From: Trifolium pratense
Taxonomy: Eukaryota > Streptophyta > Magnoliopsida > Fabales > Fabaceae
Assembly (NCBI RefSeq): GCF_020283565.1
Contig: NC_060060.1
Location: 44,516,001-44,580,000 of the forward strand
Length of the DNA: 64,000 nt
Direction of reading: 5' to 3'
The notes under the pieces were generated by a model. It was not told where the DNA came from. It was given only the letters and a program-made list of their open reading frames with translations, and searched no databases. This document shows, one piece after another, positions 11,552-21,527 of the stretch (positions are counted from its first letter, which is position 1; each line of letters starts with the position of its first letter). A program made the translations under genes and the position numbers.

Positions 11552-11900
11552 TATAAGATAATTAATAATTAAATAATTTATATTATTAACGAAAATTTAT
11601 ATTAACGAAAATACCCATTTTATTTTCAAATACAAAAATATTATCTCTATATATCTCTCCGGTACAGTTCTGTCATGTACTATATTATGTTGTTTTGTCC
11701 TGTACTGTTCTATCCAGTTCTTGCTGTTTTACGAATCAAACGCACTCGTAGGGTTTGTAACATTTTAACATAATCAATGAAATGAATCAATTTATCTTTA
11801 TTTATTGTCTTTTATTTCCTATAGTAATTTTTAATGTCTTTTACCTAGTTTAGTGTAGAAACCTAGTTTCTTAGCTTGATAAAATTCATCTTCCTATCAA
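11552..11900. mobile_element. Insertion with 8-bp TSD containing a truncated MITE
   Basis: The perfect direct repeat TGATAGAG flanks 349 bp of AT-rich DNA inside PPR copy C. Within it, about 11597-11755 is a 5'-truncated member of the MITE family also seen at 31496-31820 and 41497-41778, ending near AATCAAACGCACTC. No terminal inverted repeats are clear for the outer insertion, so its class is unknown. Confidence 0.55.
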
Positions 11901-12039
11901 TGATAGAGGTCTACGTGCTAATGTGATCACTTACAATTCTATATTGGATGCTTTGTGCAAAATCCATCAGGTTGACGAAGAAATTGAATTATTAGCGAAG
12001 ATCAAAGACCAAGGAATTCAACTAGATATGGATACATAC

Positions 12040-12893
12040 CAATGTTTTAAAAACCGGATCGGAGATCGAACCGGTGAGAGCTTCGGTTCATGGTTCAACC
12101 GGTTCAATCGGTTGAACTGCTATTAAACCGTTATTGAACCGAATAATTAAAAATAAATATGATGCTGAAGAATAAATAATAATTTTTGACTCAATAATTT
12201 GATTTTATTTTACATAGTAAAAAAGAAAGTTAGTTCTCCAAAAAAAAAAAGTTAGTTTTATTTTATAATATATTGGGCCATTATTTTATCAAATTGTATT
12301 GACCCAAAAACTCAATTATAAGCTAAACCCTAGAATTGAAATATCATCTCATTCCTATTAGTGAGCAGCCTCCACTCCACTTTCTATCTTCTTCTCTCAC
12401 GTAATTTCTTTCTTTTTCTTCTTATTTTCTTGTTTCTTCTTTTTCTCTCTTACTCAGATCTGTTTCATTCCTTTCTTATGTATGACCATCAAGAAATAAA
12501 AAATTATTGTGTGACTACAACAAATCTATTCCTTAATTTCTCAAATTCATCCGTGTATTTTTTTCTTCTTCTTTTTCTTATAACAAATAACAGTGGCATT
12601 TTCATGTTTCCGTTTGACACTTATGTTCCGGTGAAAAGAATAACTCTACCGTAGTTTGAAAATAGAAAATAATAATTTTTTTTGAAATTCCATTTTTTTT
12701 ATTAGAAGAGAACCGGCCGGTTTTTCCGGTTTCCGGTTCGCCGGTTTTTTCGGTTTATACCGGTTCAGACCGGTTCAAAGCGGGTTTATCCCGGTTTAAT
12801 GGACTAGCGGTTCTGGTACTTGTTCTGGACCGGTGTTGTGTCCGATTCACGGTCGAACCGGTCGAACCGGCCGGTCCGGTTCTTATAACATTG
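12040..12893. mobile_element. Non-autonomous hAT element, 854 bp
   Basis: The terminal inverted repeats are CAATGTT-TAA-AACCGG (5') and its complement (3'). They are flanked by the perfect 8-bp duplication ATACATAC (12032-12039 and 12894-12901), and the uninterrupted sequence is visible in PPR copy B. CA...TG ends with an 8-bp TSD are hAT features. The subterminal zones are full of ACCGGTT motifs on both sides, as expected for transposase-binding sites. The interior is AT-rich, with AAACCCTAG and CT-rich stretches like a plant 5' UTR. No transposase is encoded. Confidence 0.88.
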
Positions 12894-12955
12894 ATACATA
12901 CACTATACTTGTCGATGCACTATGCGAAAATGGAAGACTTAAGGATGCACTAGAA

Positions 12956-13805
12956 CTTACGTTGGTAGCATGTGTAAAAGCAAACCAGTTTTGTGCCCTT
13001 CATATGCTGGAATAGTTACATGCATACAACTGAAGAGTTTGATCTTCACTTACCTTGACAGGTCATCACGGGGAAACTTTGTTGAATGCACCAAATGAAA
13101 CATCTGAAAGATAACTAAGTTAACTAGGTTCTGTTTATCTTTGTTATGCTTGTGATTTTCGACGATATTGGAACCTTACTTTCATGGTTTGTCAAATGTA
13201 TACTGTGAACCATACACTCAACCCATTTAAAAACTTGAGTTTGTAATTGAGAGGAAAAAAATTGACCAAAGATGATGCTAGAAAACTGGTTTGTTATGAT
13301 GTATGACCATACATTTCAATGAATTATTGCTAATGTTTTGCTATACATTTGTGCTTAGTAGATTTCAGAGTATCCTCCTAATAGTAGAGATCAAACAAGC
13401 TTTATGTATATGAGGTAGTGATGTAATACATAAACCCTAAAACTTGAAAATCATTTCCAATACGAAATTTCAACACAAAAAACAACATATTAGAAGAATC
13501 AAAAGAGAAAGGAAGTATGATTTTATATTTTTTTAACCATAAACCAGAGTATAAACAAAATAGGGTTTTTTGCATGTTGTACCTGTCAGATGGTAATCGC
13601 ACGAACGACGATGATGAAGATGATCGACGGTGATGAAGATTATATTGTGTTTTTGTTTTCTCCGACTTAACGTTCTCACTCCATTTTTACGTTTGTTTGA
13701 GAAACATAAGGGTTTGATTGAGAGAGAGAGAGAGAGAGAGAGAGGCTGAAGCGTTAATAGAAACAAAGAGGGAAAAAAATTATTTTAATAATTTTGTAAC
13801 TTTTT
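12956..13805. other. Intergenic, no gene recognised
   Basis: Non-coding. It includes a short (GA)n run at about 13721-13744. Short frames on both strands show no recognisable domain. Confidence 0.5.
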
Positions 13806-14012
13806 AATTTCAGTCAAATTGCCCGACATGGCATCCTAACACCGTACACCACGTCACCTTTACTAGCCACATCATCACAATTAACAGAACAACTAACGAA
13901 GGAGGCAATTTGATTGACGTTTTAATATTTCAAGGGGTATTTGTTTATTTCCAAATTTCATGGGGTATTTGACAAATTTTGAAATATCAGGAGGTATTTG
14001 GCGTTTCACTCA
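13806..14012. mobile_element. Partial foldback MITE related to 54694-54944
   Basis: It contains the phrases GGGGTATTTGTTTATTTCC, AAATTTCATGGGGTATTTGAC and GGTATTTGGCGTTTCACTC, matching one arm of the better-preserved element at 54694-54944. The left arm is largely missing or diverged. From there to 14431 the DNA is AT-rich with no gene. Confidence 0.55.
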
Positions 14013-14565
14013 TTAACTATTTGTTGTTTCAAATTGGTCCCCTTACTTATATTTTGTTTGCCAATTTGGTCCTTTCTACTAACTTGGGTAAAAAACGTTA
14101 AGTATGCATACGTGGTTGTGATATGGCAATTCATGAAGTGAAGGTCTGTTTGAATTGATGAAATGTAATGAAATGGAGTGGAGTGGAATAAAGCGAAATG
14201 AAGATGGACGGAATTGAATAAATTAAATATTTTATGACGGAACACAACAAATTTATTATTCCATTGTTTGAAAAGTGGATAGAATTGAATAAATTATAAT
14301 ATTTTATTACATTTTTAATTAAATTTGATTAGCATTCTAAATTAATATTTTTTTTTTAATTAAAGTGGACAGAATTGATTAAAAATATAGGAATAATTAC
14401 ATGGCTAAATTAGTTATTTGTTGATTAATTATTGCAACGTAAACCTAAATCATACCCATCCATCCCCCATTGATTTTCTTGTTATCCAAAACTAAGTTGC
14501 AGCAACCAACCGCACTACCACAGTTGCAGCATCTCATATTCTTCTTCATCTCAACGGCCGTTAGA

Positions 14566-16251
14566 ATGTTATTTTCAGTGTTAAGTTGTTACGGTCTCAG
14601 CGGTGCTATCTCTCTTTCTCCTTCCAACAATTTCTGTCTTCCAATTCCCAATTTCAATTGTCCCCGATTTTACTCTCAACCTCATTCCAATTCCCAATTT
14701 CATCAAAATCACAATCTTGCTGTTGATGATGATGCTGATTTTTCATTCAATGGAATTCTCGATGTCAACCCTATCCCATCATCCGTCTTCGAAGTCGGTA
14801 AGATGTTAACTTCCCTTGTTAGAAACAAGCAGTTTCACACTGCTATTTCTCTATCTCATCAAATGGAGCTCAATGGAATTCAACCTAACTTTGTTACTTT
14901 GAACATCTTGCTCAATTGTTTCTGCCACCTTAGTCAACTTAATTTTGCATTTTCTGTATTGGCTAAGATTATTAAACTAGGTTATCAGCCTAATACAGTA
15001 ACAATGACTACACTTATGAAAGGCATGTGTCTTAGTGGTCAGGTTAATAAAGCATTGGATTTTCATGACGATGTTATATCAAAGGGATTTCAGCTTAATC
15101 AACTTAGTTATGGAATCTTGATTGATGGCTTATGTAAAAAAGGAGAAACAACAGCTGCCCTGCAGTTGCTTAGAAGGATTGAAGAGTTAATGGTTAAACC
15201 AAACGTGGTAATGTACAGTATAGTCATTAATAGTCTTTGCAAGGATAAACTTGTGAGTGATGCTTTTCATTTATATTCTGAAATGATTGTCAACAATATT
15301 TATCCTAATGTTGTCACTTACAATACTTTAATATATGGCCTTTGTATTGTCGGTCAATTCAAAGAAGCTGTTAGTTTGTTAAATGAAATGTTGTTGAAAA
15401 ACATCAGCCCGGGTGTTCATCCTTTTAATCAATTGATTGATGGTTTATCTAAGGAAGGAGAGTTGAGAAAAGCTAAAAATGTCTTAGCTGTTATGATAAA
15501 ACAAGGTGTGAAACCAGATGTTGTTACTTATACTTCTTTAATAGATGGGTATTTCTTGGTTAATGAAGTGAAGGAGGCCAAATATGTATTCAACACTATT
15601 GCTAAAACGGAAGTGAAACCAGATGTTTGTACCTACACAGTCATGATTAATGGATTATGCAAGAATAAAATGGTGGATGAAGCCATGGATCTCTTCAAAG
15701 AAATGTATTTAAAAAACATCTCTCCTGATACTATAACATACAGTTCGCTTATTGCTGGGCTTTGCAAATCGGGGAGAATCTCTGATGTGTGGTATCTTCT
15801 TGATGAGATGCATGATAGAGGCCATCCTGCTAATGTGATCACTTACACTTCTATATTGGATGCATTATGCAAAAACCATCAGTTTGACAAGGCAATTGAA
15901 TTATTGGCGAAGATCAAAGACCAACAAATTCAGCTAAATATGCATACATACACTATACTTGTCGATGGACTATGCAAAAATGGAAGACTTAAGGATGCAC
16001 TAGTGGTTTATCAGGATCTTTTGATTAAAAGCTACCATTTAAATGTGACGATGTATACTGCTATGATTAACGGGCTTTGTAAAGAGGGCTTGATTGATGA
16101 TGCATTGTCCTTAATGTCAAAAATGGAAGATAATGGTTGCACCCCTGACGGCACAACTTACACAACTCTTATTGATGCTTTGTCCAAAAATGGAAAGAAT
16201 GAGAAGGCGATGAAACTTTATCGTGAAATGATTGCTAGAGGTCTTTTATAA
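14566..16251 (+). CDS. PPR copy B, intact P-class, restorer-of-fertility-like protein
   Basis: The protein has 561 residues from the ATG at 14566 and no intron. An in-frame TTG upstream (14470) was rejected as a start because the homologous copy lacks any ATG there. Residues 1 to about 45 (SCYGLSGAISLSPSNN and on) look like a mitochondrial presequence. About 13 P-type PPR motifs follow, most with the GLCKxG helix signature. Such proteins bind mitochondrial RNA in a base-per-motif way, and RF-like members often silence cytoplasmic male sterility transcripts. Residues 5/35 of successive motifs read N-N, T-N, G-N, S-N, N-G, N-D, T-D, T-D, S-N, T-N, T-N, T-D. It lies in tandem with copies A and C, the usual birth-and-death arrangement of this subfamily. 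Function as a restorer is inference. Confidence 0.93.
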   Translation: MLFSVLSCYGLSGAISLSPSNNFCLPIPNFNCPRFYSQPHSNSQFHQNHNLAVDDDADFSFNGILDVNPIPSSVFEVGKMLTSLVRNKQFHTAISLSHQMELNGIQPNFVTLNILLNCFCHLSQLNFAFSVLAKIIKLGYQPNTVTMTTLMKGMCLSGQVNKALDFHDDVISKGFQLNQLSYGILIDGLCKKGETTAALQLLRRIEELMVKPNVVMYSIVINSLCKDKLVSDAFHLYSEMIVNNIYPNVVTYNTLIYGLCIVGQFKEAVSLLNEMLLKNISPGVHPFNQLIDGLSKEGELRKAKNVLAVMIKQGVKPDVVTYTSLIDGYFLVNEVKEAKYVFNTIAKTEVKPDVCTYTVMINGLCKNKMVDEAMDLFKEMYLKNISPDTITYSSLIAGLCKSGRISDVWYLLDEMHDRGHPANVITYTSILDALCKNHQFDKAIELLAKIKDQQIQLNMHTYTILVDGLCKNGRLKDALVVYQDLLIKSYHLNVTMYTAMINGLCKEGLIDDALSLMSKMEDNGCTPDGTTYTTLIDALSKNGKNEKAMKLYREMIARGLL

Positions 16252-16610
16252 GAGTCTAACTAGGTGAGATGCTTGCAAGCTACAATTTGTTATTTTGAAT
16301 TAGAAAACGACCATCTAATTTTTATTTCTTTTCATATTTATAAAAGATGGTTGGTGCAATTGACTCACTATTACTTTTGTTTCAATTTTAATTAAAAGTT
16401 ATACTTTGGTGATTTGTTTATGATATTTGTTACAACAATTGTGTTAGACTTATTTCATTAATAACTATCCTTTTCTTCCTAATTTTCTTATGAATCTGCG
16501 TCATATTTTTCAAGGATTTTTTTATTCCTTGTCATTTGTTAATCTTGTCATTTGTTAATGTTCAATTTATATTTTTCAAGGATTTATATTTATGAATCTG
16601 CATCATAAAG

Positions 16611-17141
16611 GGTATGCCCAAGCTTGCATTGGCATCCCTTCCATCTGTTGAGATTCTTTATGCTAGTGGGGAACCTGTTAATATAAGAACTATTTTCCAT
16701 CTTTCTTGACGGAAACTGCCGCTAGTATGTATAATCTCAAGATACTTTCCATCAAACATTTTCATGAACTCGAGGTACTACCAAATGAACTCAACACTCT
16801 CAGTTCCATACAAGAACTACACATTTCATGTTGTTATAAGCTTGAGTCTGTCCCCGAGTGTGTACTGCAAGGTTTGAGTTCTAGCTTTGAATGTTGCAGT
16901 AGCTTAAAATCCTTGTTCCAACGTCCAACTAACCCGACCCTTAATTTTATGGTTATTTAATGAATATTTTTTCTTTCTTACTTTATCTCTAGTTTTATCA
17001 TCAAATTTATGGTGTTTTTTAACATATTGAACTTTGTGTGCAGAGAAAACGTTGTCATTATGGAAGAAGAAATATCGGCGTCACCATCAGGACTATTACC
17101 ATTCAGAGGAAGAATTTGACAATATAGTTGATGACCTGTGA
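16611..17141 (+). pseudogene. CC-NBS-LRR C-terminal fragment, copy B
   Basis: This parallels 8718-9660. It keeps the phrase LPNELNTLSSIQELHISCCYKLESVPE-like in frame. It has a frameshift near 16690 and has lost about 430 bp, the distal LRRs, between about 16940 and the intron. The last exon (about 17043-17141) is open and ends in DDL. A 30-bp piece of it is repeated immediately after (about 17148-17178). It is not functional. Confidence 0.82.
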
Positions 17142-17809
17142 GGATATTTTTCAGAGGAAGAATTTGACAATATAGAAACAAATTGCAGCTCATATGAAAC
17201 CAGAAGAACCAGAAGCACGAAGAGTAACAACGACACGAGGAGAAACGACGACTCAACAGAAGAAACAAACAAAAAACATCAAAACGGAAGAGTTGGAAGA
17301 AACATCTAGAAAAGAGAAACAATCTGGAAAATGAAACGAGAGATGAAGAAAAGATTTCTACTGCGTACGATTTTTGGTGAGAATGAAACGACAGAGTTTG
17401 AAAACGATTTTGCTGCCTTCAATTTCCAGGTTTGTTTGTTTCTTTCAAATTCTTCTTCTATTTCTTCTGAATTCGATTTGTTGCTTTCGATTAGGGGTTA
17501 GGGTTCTCTGATTTCGATTTATTGCTTAACGGCCTTCCTGCATCTCCTTGTTTTTCTATTTCTTAATTTTTTTTATTTTTTTATTTTTTAACATTAATTT
17601 ATTTAATATTTAATTTAATAATAGTGATAATAGCCCACCAAAAAAAAGCTCACCAAAAAATAATAATAATAGTGATAATAGAAACCTATATATATAAATT
17701 CATCTCCTTGTTTCAAAATAAAACTTCAAAACACAAAAACCCTAGCTGAAGAAACAATAAACTCGTCAATCCCTCAAACGAAAAAAATTCGCACTAGCCA
17801 GCCATTTAG
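17142..17809. other. Upstream region of the CAS/XPO2 pseudogene
   Basis: No gene is seen. An AAAACCCTAGC string (telo-box type, common in 5' UTRs of growth-related plant genes) lies near 17736 with purine-rich leader sequence before the ATG at 17810. A TATATATAAA string near 17690 could be the TATA box of the parent promoter. This suggests the copy includes promoter DNA and is not a simple retrocopy. Confidence 0.45.
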
Positions 17810-20800
17810 ATGGAATGGAACCCTCAAACTGGTCAATCCCTCCGCCAATGCTTCCTCGACACTCTCTCCCCAGCGCTAGAGCCTTGCCGTGTTGCCGAAT
17901 TTCGCCTATCAGAAGCCGCTGGCCTTACCAACTTTGGCCTTGTCATCCTCCGCCTTGTCGCTGAACCAGACGAGCAGATTGAATCATCCATCGACGAGCA
18001 GATCCGACTAGCTGCCGCCGTTAACTTCAAGAACCACCTCCATCTACGATGGTCATCGGAAGACAATCCGGTCACTGAATCCGAGAAAGAGCAGATCAAA
18101 ACCCTAATCGTTCCTCTCATGCTCTCTGCAACTGCCAAAATCCAATCTCAGCTTAGGGAAACCGTAGCTATCATCGCTGATGGTAATTTATCAAAATCAT
18201 GACCCTCACTCTTCCCTGAACTCGTTTCTAATCTTCAGAAATCATCTCAGGATTCAGATTATGTTTCCATTAACGGTATTCTCGGATGTGTTAATTCAAT
18301 TTTCAAAAAATTTTGTTGCGAGTATAAAACCAATGATCTCTTGTTTGAATTAAAGCATTGTCTAGATAATTTTGCGGCTCCTTTGCTTGAATTTTCCTTG
18401 CTTATTGGCGCTGCTGCTGCGGCACCGGAGCCAACTGTTGCGACCGGACCCCTTTTTGAGTCGCAGAAATTGTGCTGTATGATATTTTACTCGCTGAATT
18501 TTCTAGATTTACCTGAGTTTTTGGAGGATAACATGATGGAATGGATGACTGAGTTCTGAAAATACCTTACTAATAGTTACCCTTTTGTCGAGGGGAGTGG
18601 AGCTCATGGTGTTGCGCTTGTGGATGAACTTAGGGCTGCAATTTGTGAGAATATTAATCTGTATATGGATAAGTATGAGGAGGAGTTTAAGGAATACGTG
18701 ACAGGTTTTGCACATGCTGTGTGGACTTTGTTGCAGATTGTGTTGCAGTCAACTAGTCGCGATCAACTTGCCATCACAGCTATCAAGTTTTTGACCACGG
18801 TTAGCACTGGTCCTCACTCCTCACCATACTTTGTTTGCTGCTGATGGGATTATACCGCAGATTTGCCAAGGCATTGTGATCCCGGTTGTGATGTTGAGGG
18901 AAGATGACGAGGAGCAGTTTGTGATGAATCATATTGAGTATATTAGGAGGGATATGGAAGGGAGTGATCTTGATACAAGGAGGAGGATTGCATGTGAGCT
19001 TCTTAAGGGGATTACCAAGTATTACGGAGATGTTGTAAGACACATTGTTTCAACGCAAATACAGAGTTTGTTAAGTTCCTATGCTGCAAACCCGGCAGTG
19101 AATTGGAAGCACAAGGATTGTGCTATATACTTGGTAGTCTCTCTTTCAAACAAGAAGGCTGGAACCAGTAATGTCTCCACAATCTTATTGATGTTCAATG
19201 CTTTTTTCAATCTGTGATTGTCCCTGAGCTGCAAAGTTTGGATGTGAATGGGTATCCAATGCTTAAGGCCGGTGCACTAAAATTCTTTACTATGTTCCGG
19301 TCTCAAATATCAAAACATGTAGCATTGCAGTATTTACCAGATTTTGTTCATTTCCTTACTGCGGAGTCAAATCTTGTTCATTCTTATGCTGCAAGCTGTA
19401 TCGAGAAACTCTTAAAAGATGAGGGAGGTAGGGCACGCTATAGTTCGGCAGATATTGCTCCAATTTTCCCAATGTTGATGAACAATCTTTTTAGTGCCTT
19501 GGAGCATGGTAGTCAATCCCGGGCGATCCCAGTGGGATCCCGGTAGAGCAGAGCGGAGCGGAGCTCTGCCGGGACGGGATGGGATGGAGCGGCGCAGCTA
19601 AGCTTCTCGGTGGGATCCCAGCAGGTTCCCAGTGGACCGGAGCGGAGCGGGTCCCGGGTTGCCATCCCGGGTTAGGACTGAGATTTTGTTTTCATGGGTT
19701 TTAAAGGCCATTTTTGAAATCTCACTCATTTTAGTAAGGGTAAAATTGGTTTTTTACCTTTAAAACTGTTACTTACTCCTAACTAAACCCTAGCCGCAAT
19801 TCATTCTTTCTCTCACGCTATCGTACTATCTTCTCTCACTCTCAAGATCCAAACTTCTTCAACCTTCATCTGCTATTTCTTCTTCAACCTTCATCTGCTA
19901 TTTCTTCTTCAACCTTCATCTGTTGTTTCTTCTTCAACTTCGGATGATTAGACTTAGACTTTGATGATGAACTCGAGTTTTAATTTTTATTTACTTTATT
20001 AATCTAAATGTTGGAGACTTGACTTTTGTTGGTAATTTTTAGTTACTTTATGATGAAGGTGTTTTTTTTTTTTTTTTGACAAAGATGAAGAAGGTGTTGT
20101 AGACTTGAGATTTGTGTTTTTAATTTTTAATTTATGAATGTTTTATGGATTTTGAGATGTTTGTTTAATTTTACATTAATTATATGTTTATAGTATTATT
20201 TATGTAATTTATAAATAAATAAAAAATAATAGCAGCATCCCGGCCATCCCGCTCCCCGGGATGCCGCTATCCCAGTTTTGGGGTTGGCCGCTCCGCTCCG
20301 GGATCCGGGATTAACTACTATGCCTTGGAGCTCTCAGAGTCTGAAGAAAATCAATATGTAATGAAATGTATAATGACGGTTCTTGGTGTTGCAGATATAC
20401 AACGTCATGATGCTCTAGTTTGCATTGAGGGATTGGGGTCACTTCTTTATGAAGTTTGTAAAAATCCAAAAAATCCATTCTTCAATCAATATCTCTTCGA
20501 GTCAGTAGCTATTCTTGTGAAGCGTGCCTCGGAAAGGGACCCATCTCTTGTGTCTGTTTTTGAAACAAGCCTTTTTCCTAAGTTTGATATAATATTTTCC
20601 AATGATGTGGCCGAGTTTTTACCATACACATTTCAGTTGCTTGCCTCTGCTTGTCGAGTTAAACAGACCACCCATCCCACCAACCTACATGCAGATATTT
20701 GAGAGTATGTTGTCACCTGATTCTTGGAAAACCGCTTCAAATGTCCCTGCCCTCGTGCGTCTACTGCAAGCCTTCCTTGAAAAGGCACCAAACGAGATAA

Positions 20801-21527
20801 GCCAAGGGGATAGACTGAACAAAGTACTTGGTATATTCGACACACTCATACAATCATCAAGCACTTCTGAACAAGGATTTTATGTGCTTAACACTGTCAT
20901 TGAAAGTCTTCAGTATGAATTTATTAAGCCTCATATTTCTTGCATTTGGAACGCTATTTTTAGAGAGATCCAGAAAAGGCAGACAGTAAAGCTCCTCAAG
21001 TCTCTCTTGATATTTATCTCACTCTTTCTAATTAAACACGGTTCTTCAAATGTAGTCGATACTATCAACGCCGTCCAGCCTGATTTATTTAGTGTGATTT
21101 TGACCCAGCTCTGGATTCCTAATCTTAAACTGATTACCGGAGATATAGAGCTCAAATTGACTGCAGTTTCTTCAACCAGACTCATTTGTGAATCTCCAGT
21201 TCTTTTGGATTCTGTGTCCTGGGGTAAATTGTGACACTTCTTACCCGGCAAGAACAAGATAGGGTTGAGGACCAAGCTGACATACCAGATATTCCAGAAA
21301 ATGTGGGTTACACTGCCACCTTTGTCCGACTTCAGAATGCTGGAAAGAACAAAGAAGACCCACTAAAAGAAATAAGATATCCCCAAGAATTCTTTATTGC
21401 TTCATTGTCCCGACTTTGTGCACATTCCCCTGGAAGGTATCCAAAGATTATCGGTGAAAATGTCGATCCTATGAATCAGGCAGCATTGCTTTAACTCTGC
21501 AACACTTACAACCTCTCATTAGTTTGA
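17810..21527 (+). pseudogene. XPO2: Exportin-2 (CAS/CSE1) pseudogene
   Basis: Fragments in three frames line up end to end with plant CAS/XPO2, the importin-beta family receptor that returns importin-alpha to the cytoplasm. They start [20 protein letters not shown], pass [31 protein letters not shown] and NVPALVRLLQAFL, and end [14 protein letters not shown]. Lesions: TGA for Trp at about 18200; TGA at about 18557; frameshifts near 18825, 19175, 20645 and 21225; a hAT insertion at 19505-20322; and TAA for Gln at about 21492. No introns interrupt it, so the parent is intronless or this is a retrocopy. The neighbouring leader favours DNA duplication. A functional copy must lie elsewhere, since the protein is essential in other eukaryotes. 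Confidence 0.93.
19505..20322. mobile_element. Non-autonomous hAT element, 818 bp, in the XPO2 pseudogene
   Basis: The terminal inverted repeats CATRGTAGTYAATCCCGG match over 18 bp with two mismatches. The perfect 8-bp duplication CCTTGGAG flanks them (19497-19504 and 20323-20330). Excising it rejoins the reading frame between SALE and LSESEENQY. The subterminal zones are rich in GGAGCGG and GGGATCCCG. The interior again has AACCCTAGCC and CT-rich leader-like sequence, including a triplicated 29-bp unit near 19856-19930. It has no transposase. Confidence 0.9.

Larger units (their letters stand above)
11050..12955 (+). pseudogene. PPR copy C, heavily decayed and twice interrupted
   Basis: Segments 11050-11543, 11901-12039 and 12894-12955 align to successive parts of copies A and B, for example AGGTTATCAGCCTGATACAA and AATGGAAGACTTAAGGATGC. 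They carry deletions, duplications and frameshifts. Two insertions split it. The first, 11552-11900, is flanked by TGATAGAG (11544-11551 and 11901-11908). The second is a hAT element at 12040-12893. The homology ends at about 12955. It cannot make a PPR protein. Confidence 0.85.

Noticed and set aside
12361..12654. 97-codon hydrophobic frame
   Set aside because: It sits within the CT-rich interior of a non-autonomous hAT element and has no domain.
14470..14565. Extended PPR copy B start
   Set aside because: It begins with TTG, not ATG; the homologous copy has no ATG there and the ATG at 14566 opens a plausible presequence. The same applies to 6261 in copy A.
16978..17322. 114-codon minus-strand frame rich in Phe, Leu and Cys
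   Set aside because: Opposite strand of the LRR last exon and purine-rich DNA; no domain.
17833..18138. Minus-strand 101-codon frame
   Set aside because: Shadow of the first XPO2 segment.
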